From assembly GCF_000300535.1 (NCBI RefSeq), contig NZ_AMSH01000026.1, positions 1 to 45,893 of the forward strand: a stretch of DNA of 45,893 nt, read 5' to 3'. Both the position numbers and the translations under genes were made by a program. Shown here piece after piece: positions 8,089 through 17,404 of this stretch (its first letter is position 1; every line of letters starts with the position of its first letter). Under the pieces are notes generated by a model. That model had not been told where the DNA came from. It saw nothing but the letters and a program-made list of their open reading frames with translations, and made no database searches. Source of the stretch: Bacillus xiamenensis. GTDB lineage: Bacteria > Bacillota > Bacilli > Bacillales > Bacillaceae.

Positions 8089-11000
8089 ATTTCCTAAGAA
8101 ATTTTGATTGACCATCATTTTTTGTATGAATTTTCCATATAGGTGAAACAGCTTTCCCCTGGAAACGATCTTTTGCGACAGTGTACCAATAATAATCTTG
8201 GTTTGGTTTTAAACCTTTCCATTCAAAGCTTGCTTTTTTACCACTTTTCACACCTTTAGCTTCCCCAAGAAGAACATTTGTGTAGACATTGAGTTCAAAA
8301 TAATTGGTTTTGACGGATTTCATTTTTGGTGTCAAATCCACATCAATGGAAAATTCGTCTTGGTCTCCATACGTTTTAGGATCATAGAAATGCTCTTGAT
8401 TCATATAAGGAGAGTAGGTTGTAAAGTGAAGTTGATTTTTTTCTTGATCTGCTGTAATCAATCGCATAAAGCCTTGACCACCTTCAGGACCTGATTGATA
8501 ATCTGCCAGTATTTGATATACTTTTCTGTCCACTTTTCCATCATGATCATCATCAATCTCATCTACTTTCCGGCTCGCTCCGTGGTAGTGACCGCTAAAT
8601 ACTGCCACAATATTAGGATGACGTTTCACCACTTGATGGAAGATGAGATCTCCAATCGGGCTTCGGTTGCCGCTCACTAGCAAATACTCATGAAAATTTA
8701 AGATGACAATACGATCTGGATGCTCAGAAATCACTCGGTTTAACCAATCAATTTCATTTTGCTTCAACCCCCAGCCCATATATACCATCATATAATCATT
8801 ACCGCCAGCAGAGATGAGATCATAATGTCCTCGATTGTTTTGATAGGATTCACCGTAGTAAGGTTTTTCTGCAAAGCGTTTCGCTCCAAAGTATCTCCCA
8901 TATTCCATATAAAGGCCGTCTTTGTGCCTGACATCATGATTTCCAGCTAAGACACCGTAAGGAATTTGATGTTCATCTAACACACGCATAAATGTATCGG
9001 CACGATTCCATTGCTTCCCCTTTGAATCATCCACAATATCGCCTGTATGGAACACGTATTGAATATTTAGCTGATCCCTTTGATCTCTAATCCACTCGAC
9101 CATTTGTTTAAAGATATGAGGATAGCTTTTAGCATAATATTGAGTGTCAGACATCCATACCATTTTATACGGCTTTTGCGTCTTGCTGATTTCATCCTGC
9201 ACAAGCAAATCAAATGTTTGATTTTTCATGTACTGTCTCACTGACAGCAGTCCTTTCAGGTAAAATTCCTTTTCATCTTTAGCAAAGTGATGAGTGATTT
9301 TATCCCACTTTTCCTGCTGATGATTCCAAGCGTACATTGTCACCTTTCTCCCAGTTAATGAACTTCCTTTCCACATAGCCTCGACGACATCCTTTTCACG
9401 TACAGCGTGATGCACCTTGATTTGAAAACGATGATAAGGAAAGCGCTGTAAATCCCTCGTTTCGACTGCTTTCCCATCAGCAAATGCAATTCGGTTCCTT
9501 TCTTGCTCGGAAAATAGCATCTCACCTGATTCGGTAAGACTCTTTGGCGGTTCAGTCTCTGCTGCATATTGAAAGATCTTCATGGATGGATGCAGCGATG
9601 TATATTGATAGGCACGATAAAATGAGTAATCTAACTGATCATTTGTTGGATCTTTGGTTAACACCGTTTGCTTAGATGATTTCATTTTTGTCTTATCTGC
9701 CACTCGTTCTGGTGTTTCAGGATGTTCATGTACCGTTTTAAACTCTTTTTTCAATATAGACATGTTCCCTGCGGCATCTTTTGCTTTGATCGTAAACGTA
9801 TGCTGACCTGGATTTAATTCGCTAGAGGATGTCTGATAAGGCAAAGAAATTGGTTTGCCATCTAAATATGCCTTCATCTCCTCTATGTCACTCCATTGAT
9901 CCGTCACCTTTGCCTTTAACGTAAAGGCGCCTTTATATTGGTCATTTGCCTTTATATTTGTCTTGATTTTCGGACCTGTGTTATCGACTTTCACCCGTAC
10001 TGATGCAGATTCGTCTGCGGTGTTGGCCTGAATGAAATGCGTCCCTTCTTTCAGCCTTCTTGTATCCCACTGAATATAGGTTGAAACATATGCTTGTTTT
10101 GGAAGTTGAAATTGGAAAGCTCTGACCTTCTTTGCATTGCCACCGTCTCCCATCTTCCATTCTTTTTGCGGATCGGCATTTGTCGAGGGAATTTGAGTTC
10201 CATTCGATAAAATCATCCTGACATGTTTCAACTCAAAATCATCGTGATTTTCTCCAGGAAATCGGTCAAATGGAGATGACTTTGTTCCAGCATGAAAAGA
10301 GATTGTCTGCGGACCTTCCTTTTCCAACTGATTTTCTGGTATTCGCATTGTATAGGTGCGATACACTTTTGTCGAATCATCAAAAATAGAAAGTAAGCGT
10401 TTCCCTATAGACACACCATTCTTAAAATATAAATTTGTTCCTTTGACATCAAATGCAATATATGGATCTGCTTCAAGCGCAGGAAATGCTTGTCGAATCC
10501 GCTTTCCATCTATCATCAATTGAATGTTTTTTTTCTGATCCGCTGTTGCTTTTAAGGAGAATATGCCTGAAACCGTATCTCCGTCTTCTACATTGAATCG
10601 AAGGCCGTGGGCTTTGCTGACCTGCTCGACATCAATTGTTTTTTTCATGGTCATTGCTTGATTTTCACCGTCAGACGCTTCCAGCTCGTATTCCAATTGT
10701 TCTTTACCAATCAGCTCAGGTGAATAAATAATGTAATGAAACAGTCGGTCATTATGATCCTTTTGAAGTAGAACCTCTTTAAAATCATCTTTACGATTCG
10801 TCCGATATCGCAGTTTGACGGTTTTGACGGATTGATCGTCCTGTACATCTGCTTTAACCTCAATACCCTCAGTTGGTTTTACCGGTTTCTTGTCTGTCAT
10901 ATCTTCGATCACAGGTTTATGAACATCTAGTGAGATTTCTTTTTTTTCAGATGGAATTTGTGCTTTTAATACTTTTCCAGGTGTAGGCTCTTCCTCCACT

Positions 11001-11941
11001 TTTGAAATCAGCTTCATTTGCGTCGTCCCATCCATTGGATACTTGAACAATAAAGATTTGTGCTCGCTAAATAATGAAGGCTTCAAACGATATGAGGCAG
11101 ATGAAATCTCTTCCCCTATATTTGTTGTGATAGAGACAAGACGAGATTTGGAATTGGACAGCCCTTTGCTCTCGATCAGTGATAGATGCTCGCCCTCTTT
11201 TAAATGGCTTTTGTACATTGCATTAAAGTCCGCAACCGTTAAATGCTCCTGCCCTTTTTTTCTGAGCCAGAAAACATGTGGTTTTCCAGGAGAGATAGTG
11301 ACTGGATTGGTGTGAAATGAATAAATATCATCCATCTCTAAGCCTTGTGCAGGATTGCGATAGCGAAGCTGATAATGCTGAAGAGAGATAGGTGCTTGTG
11401 TTGTGTTATACACCTCGATAAATTCAAATGCATCCTTGCCTTTTCTGTTTTTTGAATTGGCGACGATCTCCGTGATAAATAAGTCCGGAATATGTGAAAG
11501 ATCCTCTTCAAATCCGTTTACGTGAACAAACTGTTCTGTGGTTTTGATCACAGACTTCTGCGTTAGGAATTCTGTATAGTAATGAACCGTTGGATTCCAT
11601 AATTGATCTGACGGGATTTTCGCTGTGAATTCTGGTTTCATCCCTGGTAACCGTTCCATTGGAATCAAGCGGTATCCAAGTTCGTCACTTTGTTTATAGT
11701 ACAAGTTTGCAGACAAAATGTGCTCTGACTGATTAATAGATGCCCGAAACTGAAGATCACGGCTTTTTCCTTGAACCGGACGGACATCCACATGAAATTG
11801 GTCAAAGATAAAAGGTGAAAAGGGCTTGTTTGGTAAATTCACTTGGGTTTGAATGTAGGCACCTGCTGAAGCAGGCTGACTGAAACAAAAAAGAATGATA
11901 AAAAAAGGTAAAAGAATCATTTGTCTGCTCACGTTCACCAT
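8087..11941 (-). CDS. yvnB: Large secreted multidomain metallophosphoesterase YvnB
   Basis: A 1284-residue exported protein with an N-terminal signal peptide (cleavage expected after PASA, near residue 26). A lamin-tail-like beta-sandwich lies at about residues 150-265 (FEFIEVYNTT). Several Ig-like or bacterial adhesion-type segments occupy the middle. A calcineurin-like phosphoesterase domain runs from about 925 to 1165, with SDTQ (motif I, Gln where many members have His), GDIVDD, GNHD, NFHEYL and SGHYHG. A DDDHDGKVD loop resembles a calcium site. A fibronectin-like tail ends the protein. Similar in size and layout to B. subtilis YvnB, whose substrate is unknown; a secreted phosphodiesterase or nuclease-like role is inferred. 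There is no sortase motif, so it may be soluble. The gene is monocistronic between two terminators. Confidence 0.88.
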   Translation of the reverse strand: MVNVSRQMILLPFFIILFCFSQPASAGAYIQTQVNLPNKPFSPFIFDQFHVDVRPVQGKSRDLQFRASINQSEHILSANLYYKQSDELGYRLIPMERLPGMKPEFTAKIPSDQLWNPTVHYYTEFLTQKSVIKTTEQFVHVNGFEEDLSHIPDLFITEIVANSKNRKGKDAFEFIEVYNTTQAPISLQHYQLRYRNPAQGLEMDDIYSFHTNPVTISPGKPHVFWLRKKGQEHLTVADFNAMYKSHLKEGEHLSLIESKGLSNSKSRLVSITTNIGEEISSASYRLKPSLFSEHKSLLFKYPMDGTTQMKLISKVEEEPTPGKVLKAQIPSEKKEISLDVHKPVIEDMTDKKPVKPTEGIEVKADVQDDQSVKTVKLRYRTNRKDDFKEVLLQKDHNDRLFHYIIYSPELIGKEQLEYELEASDGENQAMTMKKTIDVEQVSKAHGLRFNVEDGDTVSGIFSLKATADQKKNIQLMIDGKRIRQAFPALEADPYIAFDVKGTNLYFKNGVSIGKRLLSIFDDSTKVYRTYTMRIPENQLEKEGPQTISFHAGTKSSPFDRFPGENHDDFELKHVRMILSNGTQIPSTNADPQKEWKMGDGGNAKKVRAFQFQLPKQAYVSTYIQWDTRRLKEGTHFIQANTADESASVRVKVDNTGPKIKTNIKANDQYKGAFTLKAKVTDQWSDIEEMKAYLDGKPISLPYQTSSSELNPGQHTFTIKAKDAAGNMSILKKEFKTVHEHPETPERVADKTKMKSSKQTVLTKDPTNDQLDYSFYRAYQYTSLHPSMKIFQYAAETEPPKSLTESGEMLFSEQERNRIAFADGKAVETRDLQRFPYHRFQIKVHHAVREKDVVEAMWKGSSLTGRKVTMYAWNHQQEKWDKITHHFAKDEKEFYLKGLLSVRQYMKNQTFDLLVQDEISKTQKPYKMVWMSDTQYYAKSYPHIFKQMVEWIRDQRDQLNIQYVFHTGDIVDDSKGKQWNRADTFMRVLDEHQIPYGVLAGNHDVRHKDGLYMEYGRYFGAKRFAEKPYYGESYQNNRGHYDLISAGGNDYMMVYMGWGLKQNEIDWLNRVISEHPDRIVILNFHEYLLVSGNRSPIGDLIFHQVVKRHPNIVAVFSGHYHGASRKVDEIDDDHDGKVDRKVYQILADYQSGPEGGQGFMRLITADQEKNQLHFTTYSPYMNQEHFYDPKTYGDQDEFSIDVDLTPKMKSVKTNYFELNVYTNVLLGEAKGVKSGKKASFEWKGLKPNQDYYWYTVAKDRFQGKAVSPIWKIHTKNDGQSKFLRK

Positions 11942-11946
11942 CGTGC

Positions 11947-11984
11947 ACCGCCTCCCTTCGGATATTGTGTCTCCTAAAGGCGGT
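11947..11984 (-). promoter_or_regulatory. Hairpin that would hide the yvnB ribosome-binding site
   Basis: In the minus-strand transcript ACCGCCT (11984-11978) can pair with AGGCGGT (11953-11947). The second arm contains part of the GGAGG ribosome site of yvnB, with the start codon 6 bases downstream. The loop is 24 bases. A translation-control role is inferred. Confidence 0.4.
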
Positions 11985-12025
11985 TTTTATGACAGATGGA
12001 ACGGGGAAAAGGGATAAATTCGCAT

Positions 12026-12056
12026 AAAAAAACCGTTAGCTTTTCTTCGCTAACGG
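12026..12056 (-). terminator. Terminator of the yvlABCD operon
   Basis: The stem CCGTTAGC / GCTAACGG contains the last codons and stop of yvlD, and seven T follow on the minus strand. Confidence 0.88.
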
Positions 12057-12422
12057 CTCCACGATTCCTTTTTGTATGAGCAGATGGAAAATGGATAAAA
12101 TGACAGCCACCCAAATGGCCGTTCCGAACCCATCAATGTGAAAACGATCTCCCATAAAGCTTGACGTCATCATCAGTGTGATGGCATTAATAACAAATAG
12201 GAACAATCCTAGTGAAAGTACTGTCACTGGCAGCGTTAAAATGATCAAAAACGGCTTCACTAAAATATTGAGCAAGGACAAAATGATACTTGCCACAACG
12301 GCTGCGCCAAACCCTTCCACATACACGCTGCCGAGTCCTGGCAGAATGCCCGAATCAAAATATCCAGCAATGACGATTAAAAGTAGTGCATTCACTAAAA
12401 TACTGGCAATCCATCTAAACAT
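12036..12422 (-). CDS. yvlD: YvlD, four-helix membrane protein (phage holin family 4/DUF360)
   Basis: A 128-residue membrane protein with four hydrophobic helices (about residues 5-20, 33-52, 58-82 and 95-118). It belongs to the YvlD/DUF360 family, sometimes called 'holin superfamily IV' on topology alone. Lysis activity is not implied. It is the last gene of yvlABCD; its ATG follows the yvlC stop directly (TAAATG), so the two are coupled. In B. subtilis the operon belongs to the sigma-W regulon against envelope-active agents, and the sigma-W-type promoter seen upstream of yvlA fits this. The molecular role is unknown. Confidence 0.87.
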   Translation of the reverse strand: MFRWIASILVNALLLIVIAGYFDSGILPGLGSVYVEGFGAAVVASIILSLLNILVKPFLIILTLPVTVLSLGLFLFVINAITLMMTSSFMGDRFHIDGFGTAIWVAVILSIFHLLIQKGIVEPLAKKS

Positions 12423-12617
12423 TTAGCTAGTGCCTTCTTCCGGAACAACAAAATACCAGATGAAGTAGATGAGAAAGATCGGCATAAATGCTGTCATAAA
12501 ACCGATGATCACTGTTAAAATGCGAAGCAGGGATGCATCAACACTTAAATATTCAGCAAGTCCACCAACAACACCCGCTATTTTTTTATCTGTTGCTGAA
12601 CGATACAGCTTCTTCAT
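12423..12617 (-). CDS. yvlC: YvlC, PspC-domain small membrane protein
   Basis: A 64-residue protein made of one PspC domain. The N-terminus ([20 protein letters not shown]) carries the family's basic start and GVxGG turn, then a short amphipathic part and one long hydrophobic helix at about residues 33-58. PspC proteins help sense or signal membrane stress in phage-shock systems. Here it accompanies YvlB (DUF4097), the same pairing found in LiaF/LiaI-like envelope-stress operons. AAGGAG precedes the ATG. It lies six bases after yvlB and abuts yvlD. Confidence 0.9.
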   Translation of the reverse strand: MKKLYRSATDKKIAGVVGGLAEYLSVDASLLRILTVIIGFMTAFMPIFLIYFIWYFVVPEEGTS

Positions 12618-12623
12618 GTAGAA

Positions 12624-13715
12624 TCACTCCTTGTCTGATTGGTGCTTTACTTGGATTGAGCCTGTTTTTGTTTCTGCAAAAATAGAGATACTATGCTCTG
12701 CCTGTTGATTGGCCTTGATCATTTTTTCTTTTTGTAGCGTTTCATTTTTCTCTTTAATCATATTGGCATCAAGCAAATCGTGAGAAATTGAACCGAGATT
12801 GCTTTTGAGCTCCGCCGTCACTGCACATGCACGTGGAATGTGAACGTCCACACTGCCTGTTGTGGTTTTTGCATAAATCGAACGGCACTTCTCATCTGAC
12901 AGCTGGACAGCAATATTCCCGTTGAAGCTCTGTGCATCAATTGATTCACTTTTCCCACGCAGGTCAATGAGCCCATTGATGGTTTCTACTTCAATCATAC
13001 CACACTCGTGATCTGCCAGTTTAATTTGTCCGTTTGCTGTTTCAATTCCGACCTTTTCTGCTTGTAAAGAGGCAAAAGAGACAACGCCATTTGTGGTTTT
13101 TGCAGCCAGTTCTTTTGTCTTTAGCTTTTCCCCACGAATTGGGCCATTAAACAGCTTGACCTTGATCTTCTCGTATTGGATACGCGGTACATATAGGGTG
13201 ACATTGACTTTCATTGTCTTCTTTTCAGTTCGGATAAAAAATTTATCCCCTTCAAGCCCGCAATCCAGTTGATTGAGAAATTGCTGTCTTGCCTGCTCTC
13301 CATCCTCTGCACGGTAAATTTTCGCATGACACTCTGCTCGAATGTCCCCATCGTCCCACGGCATCACATTGAGACTGCCGTTCGCCAATTGAATATCTAG
13401 ATGAGACAGTGAGGCGTCTTTGAATTGAAAAATGTGTTCAACGTCGACGGACTGTCCGAAGTTCAAATCAAGATCAACATCTTTGACTTTTTTCACGGCA
13501 GAATCTAACCAGCCAAACAGCTTTGCTCCAAGATTCTCACTGCTGTTTCCTTTGCTTTCTGCTCCCGCTTTTTCTTCATGAAAGGTGTGATCGGCTGTAG
13601 ACTTTTCTAATGAGACAGACTGACTTTCTTCCAGCTTTTCTAATAACGTAATCGCTTCTTTTGCCGATAATGTCCCATCTTCTACTAATTTTAAAATTCG
13701 TTCTTTCTCATTCAT
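12624..13715 (-). CDS. yvlB: YvlB, DUF4097 beta-helix protein with SHOCT-like N-terminus
   Basis: A 363-residue protein. The first 30 residues (ERILKLVEDGTLSAKEAITL) form the short helical element seen at the start of many DUF4097 proteins. A Ser/Glu-rich linker follows, and from about residue 110 to 355 the repeated pattern NGxIxLxxxxxxxxxxxTxNGxI forms a right-handed beta-helix-like adhesin fold. No signal peptide is visible, so it is probably cytosolic and associates with the membrane partners YvlA, YvlC and YvlD. The GGAGG ribosome site precedes the ATG. It belongs to the sigma-W-type operon; the function is unknown. Confidence 0.88.
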   Translation of the reverse strand: MNEKERILKLVEDGTLSAKEAITLLEKLEESQSVSLEKSTADHTFHEEKAGAESKGNSSENLGAKLFGWLDSAVKKVKDVDLDLNFGQSVDVEHIFQFKDASLSHLDIQLANGSLNVMPWDDGDIRAECHAKIYRAEDGEQARQQFLNQLDCGLEGDKFFIRTEKKTMKVNVTLYVPRIQYEKIKVKLFNGPIRGEKLKTKELAAKTTNGVVSFASLQAEKVGIETANGQIKLADHECGMIEVETINGLIDLRGKSESIDAQSFNGNIAVQLSDEKCRSIYAKTTTGSVDVHIPRACAVTAELKSNLGSISHDLLDANMIKEKNETLQKEKMIKANQQAEHSISIFAETKTGSIQVKHQSDKE

Positions 13716-13726
13716 ACAAAGCCCTC

Positions 13727-14062
13727 CTACGATTTAATGGTTTGAAGTACTTTAATGCCTTGAATGATATTCCAAATGACAGAGATCAAAAAGCTAATGG
13801 CAATGATAAAGGTCAAGATAAACACCGTCATGACTGGAATGACCGAATCGGTCGACTGCGTCGCAAGTAAAAATGGGATAGACCCAAAAATGAGAATACA
13901 GCACGCTGCAATCGGCAGCAGGTGTGACCATAGCGCCCGCACCGCATGACGTTTTGTTTCCTTTTGATCTACTACAAAATATGCCACAATCGGTACGATA
14001 AACGGCATAAAAAACACACTAAAATAACAAATAGATGCAATGATCGACTGATCTCTATTCAT
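13727..14062 (-). CDS. yvlA: YvlA, DUF4870-type membrane protein
   Basis: A 111-residue membrane protein with three hydrophobic helices (about residues 8-28, 45-65 and 73-98) and the Tic20/DUF4870-like motif DQKETKRHAVRALW between the first two. It is the first gene of yvlABCD. GGAGCG lies just before the ATG, and a sigma-W-type promoter lies about 40 bases further upstream. The function is unknown; a membrane-stress role is inferred from the regulon and the PspC/DUF4097 neighbours. Confidence 0.85.
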   Translation of the reverse strand: MNRDQSIIASICYFSVFFMPFIVPIVAYFVVDQKETKRHAVRALWSHLLPIAACCILIFGSIPFLLATQSTDSVIPVMTVFILTFIIAISFLISVIWNIIQGIKVLQTIKS

Positions 14063-14099
14063 ATATTCGCTCCTTCATGATGAAAATTCCTTTCTAACT

Positions 14100-14128
14100 C
14101 ATACGTTTCTTGCGTATAAAAAGTTTCA
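14100..14128 (-). promoter_or_regulatory. Sigma-W-type promoter of yvlABCD
   Basis: On the minus strand TGAAAC (14128-14123) is followed after 17 bases by CGTATG (14105-14100). This matches the ECF sigma-W consensus (TGAAAC, then CGTA). It agrees with the known sigma-W control of yvlABCD in B. subtilis. Confidence 0.85.
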
Positions 14129-14225
14129 AACTCATTCGATTTACATATGACCTTAGACACAAATTATTTCTTTTTCCCCGTAAGTGTAGATTCTTCATGG
14201 ATTACCCTTTAAAATATGTTGAAAA

Positions 14226-14244
14226 GATGGTGATTATCATTATA
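14226..14244 (+). promoter_or_regulatory. Fur/PerR-like box before a small gene
   Basis: GATGGTGATTATCATTATA matches the 19-base Fur consensus at 15 positions by my count, and the 7-1-7 PerR consensus about equally well. It lies directly upstream of the ribosome site of the gene at 14258, where a bound repressor would block transcription. Confidence 0.45.
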
Positions 14245-14257
14245 GGGGGTAATTATT

Positions 14258-14488
14258 TTGACAGATCATCATAATTCTAATCACACGGCGCAAACGCTTT
14301 TAGACCTTATACAGAAACAGAAAAGCATGAACAGCGATATGATCAAGGAGCTGGAGACCATTCACCCGTCTCATCCGAAGTATGGTGATATCCGTTATTT
14401 AAAAGTATTGCTCGACAGCAGCAGTACCCATATTTTAAAGGATTTAACGCACCTCAGTAACTTAATGCCAAAGGAAGATGCGCAATAA
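14258..14488 (+). CDS. Small helical protein of unknown function
   Basis: A 76-residue hydrophilic protein starting at TTG with AGGGGG eight bases upstream. It has a His/Asn-rich N-terminus (TDHHNSNH) and two predicted amphipathic helices (about residues 11-36 and 42-70). There is no signal peptide or membrane segment. B. subtilis has a small gene at the equivalent place before uvrA, and this may be its counterpart, but I do not recognise a family. A strong shared terminator follows, and a Fur/PerR-like box overlaps the promoter region. A metal or peroxide link is only a hypothesis; the His-rich start is compatible with it. Confidence 0.65.
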   Translation: MTDHHNSNHTAQTLLDLIQKQKSMNSDMIKELETIHPSHPKYGDIRYLKVLLDSSSTHILKDLTHLSNLMPKEDAQ

Positions 14489-14522
14489 AAGGAAAACCCC
14501 TCGACCGGAGGGGTTTTCCTTT
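14488..14522. terminator. Bidirectional terminator between the small gene and uvrA
   Basis: A perfect 15-bp stem (AAAGGAAAACCCCTC and its complement) has the five-base loop GACCG. It overlaps the uvrA stop codon and serves both converging genes. Confidence 0.93.
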
Positions 14523-17397
14523 ATGAGGATGTCACACTTTCTGTTTCTTTGACTAACTGTTTCATTCGTTCACGGTCACGCTCTAAAATAGGTTTTAAGT
14601 ATTGACCGGTGTAAGAAGCTTTTTCTTTTGCAATTTGTTCAGGTGTCCCCGAGGCAATGATCGTTCCCCCGCCTGCACCGCCTTCTGGTCCTAGATCAAC
14701 AAGGTAATCGGCCGCCTTAATAATATCAAGGTTGTGCTCAATGACCAAAACCGTATCTCCATTTTCAACCAAGCGCTGAAGCACTTTTAACAGCCGGGCA
14801 ATATCATCCACATGTAGACCTGTTGTCGGCTCGTCTAAAATATAAAGAGACCTTCCGTTCGAACGGCGGTGAAGCTCAGATGCCAATTTCACACGCTGCG
14901 CTTCTCCACCAGACAATGTCGTCGCAGGCTGTCCAAGTGTAATGTATCCTAGACCAACATCAAAAATCGTTTGAAGCTTCCGCTTAATTTTCGGGATATT
15001 CTCGAAAAATTGAAGGGCATCCTCAACAGTCATTTCAAGAACATCGGAAATGTTTTTCCCTTTGTACGTGACCTCTAGAGTCTCACGGTTATAACGTTTC
15101 CCGTGACACACCTCACAAGGCACATATACATCAGGTAAAAAGTGCATTTCAATTTTAATAATGCCATCTCCACGACACGCCTCACAGCGTCCGCCTTTCA
15201 CGTTAAAGCTGAATCGGCCTTTTTTATAGCCTCGCACTTTCGCTTCATTGGTCTGCGCAAAGACATCCCGCACGTCATCAAATACACCTGTATACGTAGC
15301 CGGATTGGATCTTGGTGTACGGCCAATGGGAGATTGATCTATATCAATGACCTTGTCTAGATAATCCATTCCTTTCACTTCTTTGTGCTGTCCTGGCTTC
15401 GCCTTCGCTCTGTGAAGCTTTTGCGCAAGGGACTTCAGTAGAATTTCATTCACAAGCGTACTTTTCCCTGAGCCTGACACACCAGTCACAGCCGTAAAGA
15501 CACCTAGAGGGAATTTGACATTGACGTTTTTCAGATTATTTTCTTTTGCACCTTTAATTTCAATGTAGCGGCCGTCAGGCTTTCTTCTCTCAATCGGAAG
15601 CGGGATAAATTTCTCACCAGATAAATATTGTCCCGTCAAGGATTTCGGGTCCTTCATGACTTCTTCTGGCGTTCCAGCTGAAATCACTTCTCCCCCATGA
15701 ACCCCTGCTCCTGGTCCGATATCAATTAAATAGTCAGCAGCAAGCATGGTATCTTCATCATGCTCTACAACAATCAGCGTGTTTCCGATATCACGCATGT
15801 TTTTCAATGTCCCAATCAACCGGTCATTATCCCGTTGGTGCAGACCAATCGACGGTTCATCTAATATATAAAGTACGCCTGTCAGCCTTGACCCGATTTG
15901 AGTCGCCAGTCGAATCCGCTGCGCCTCTCCGCCTGATAATGTGCCAGCAGACCGGTTTAATGTCAGATAATCCAAGCCCACATTATTTAAAAAGGACAAG
16001 CGCTCTTTGATTTCACGTAAAATAAGCTGGGCAATCTGCAAGTCTTTCTTAGATAACTCGATTTTCTCATAGAAATCAAGGGCATCAGATACAGACAAAT
16101 CGGTGATTTCTCCAATGTGCTTGCCATTGATGAGAATCGCAAGCGTTTCTTTTTTCAGACGGTATCCTTTGCAGGTCGGACATGGCTGATTGGCCATATA
16201 TTTTTCCATTTGTTCACGAATATAATCGGAGCTGGTTTCCTTATAACGGCGTTCAATGTTCCGAAGAACACCTTCAAACTCAATTTCATTTTCACGTACC
16301 TGGCCAAAATCATTTTCATATTTAAAATAAATCAGCTCAGAGCCGCTACCATATAAAATTTTATCAAATAAATGCGGCGGTATATCTTTGACTGGTATGT
16401 CCATGTCGATTCCATAGTGTGTACATACGGCCTCAAGAAGCTGCGGATAATACTGTGAGCTCTGCGGCTCCCATGGAGCAATGGCATGCTGCCGTAAAGT
16501 CAAATCCTTATTCGGAATGACAAGCTCTGGATCTACTTCCAGTTTAGAGCCGAGACCATCACAGCTTGGGCAAGCACCGAAAGGACTGTTGAATGAGAAC
16601 ATTCTAGGCTCTAGCTCCCCAATAGAGAACCCGCAGTGCGGACAAGCATGGTGCTCACTAAATAACAGCTCTTCTTGTCCAATTACATCAATCATGACCC
16701 GACCTTCACCAAGTCGAAGCGCCGTTTCAAGAGAATCAGACAGGCGTGCAGCAATGCCTTCTTTCACGACAATTCGATCAATCACGACTTCAATGGAATG
16801 CTTTTTATTCTTTTCAAGCTCGATCTCTTCTGACAGGTCTTCCATCTCGCCATCAACTCTCACTCGAACATAGCCCTGCTTTCGGATTTGATCAAGCACT
16901 TTGACATGTGTTCCTTTTCGGCCAGAGACGACTGGCGCAAGCACTTGCAGTTTTGTACGCTCTGGATATTCTAAAATACGGTCTGTCATTTGCTCAATCG
17001 TTTGTGACGTAATTTCTATCCCGTGTATAGGACAAATCGGTTTTCCGACTCGAGCATACAAAAGGCGCAGGTAATCATAAATTTCTGTGACAGTCCCTAC
17101 TGTTGATCGAGGGTTCCTGCTGGTCGTTTTTTGGTCAATACTAATCGCTGGTGAAAGACCTTCAATGGCATCTACATCAGGTTTGTCCATTTGACCGAGA
17201 AACTGACGTGCATAGGCTGAAAGAGATTCAACATATCGCCGCTGTCCTTCAGCATAAATAGTATCAAAGGCAAGCGACGATTTTCCTGAACCAGATAATC
17301 CCGTCATCACCACTAGCTGGTCACGCGGGATATTGACATCAATATTTTTAAGGTTGTGGGCTCTAGCACCTTTCACCTCTATTCGTTCCATAGCCAT
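14521..17397 (-). CDS. uvrA: UvrA, excinuclease ABC subunit A
   Basis: A 958-residue DNA damage-recognition ATPase of nucleotide excision repair. It has two ABC modules: Walker [10 protein letters not shown] near residues 33-41 and GVSGSGKST near 641-649, each with an LSGGEAQR signature. Zinc sites are CPHC...CPSC (about residues 253-283) and CEAC...CEVC (about 740-766). It dimerises, loads UvrB at lesions and then leaves. It lies seven bases downstream of uvrB, so it is transcribed from the SOS-controlled uvrB promoter. The length is normal. Confidence 0.97.
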   Translation of the reverse strand: MAMERIEVKGARAHNLKNIDVNIPRDQLVVMTGLSGSGKSSLAFDTIYAEGQRRYVESLSAYARQFLGQMDKPDVDAIEGLSPAISIDQKTTSRNPRSTVGTVTEIYDYLRLLYARVGKPICPIHGIEITSQTIEQMTDRILEYPERTKLQVLAPVVSGRKGTHVKVLDQIRKQGYVRVRVDGEMEDLSEEIELEKNKKHSIEVVIDRIVVKEGIAARLSDSLETALRLGEGRVMIDVIGQEELLFSEHHACPHCGFSIGELEPRMFSFNSPFGACPSCDGLGSKLEVDPELVIPNKDLTLRQHAIAPWEPQSSQYYPQLLEAVCTHYGIDMDIPVKDIPPHLFDKILYGSGSELIYFKYENDFGQVRENEIEFEGVLRNIERRYKETSSDYIREQMEKYMANQPCPTCKGYRLKKETLAILINGKHIGEITDLSVSDALDFYEKIELSKKDLQIAQLILREIKERLSFLNNVGLDYLTLNRSAGTLSGGEAQRIRLATQIGSRLTGVLYILDEPSIGLHQRDNDRLIGTLKNMRDIGNTLIVVEHDEDTMLAADYLIDIGPGAGVHGGEVISAGTPEEVMKDPKSLTGQYLSGEKFIPLPIERRKPDGRYIEIKGAKENNLKNVNVKFPLGVFTAVTGVSGSGKSTLVNEILLKSLAQKLHRAKAKPGQHKEVKGMDYLDKVIDIDQSPIGRTPRSNPATYTGVFDDVRDVFAQTNEAKVRGYKKGRFSFNVKGGRCEACRGDGIIKIEMHFLPDVYVPCEVCHGKRYNRETLEVTYKGKNISDVLEMTVEDALQFFENIPKIKRKLQTIFDVGLGYITLGQPATTLSGGEAQRVKLASELHRRSNGRSLYILDEPTTGLHVDDIARLLKVLQRLVENGDTVLVIEHNLDIIKAADYLVDLGPEGGAGGGTIIASGTPEQIAKEKASYTGQYLKPILERDRERMKQLVKETESVTSS

Positions 17398-17404
17398 CAG
17401 GCAT

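Noticed and set aside
12036-12422. YvlD read as a phage holin, hinting at a prophage
   Set aside because: The holin label is by topology only; the gene sits in the conserved yvlABCD operon and no phage genes are nearby.
16481-16873. 130-residue plus-strand frame opposite uvrA
   Set aside because: Antisense shadow of a highly conserved gene; Ser-rich composition typical of a reversed reading frame.
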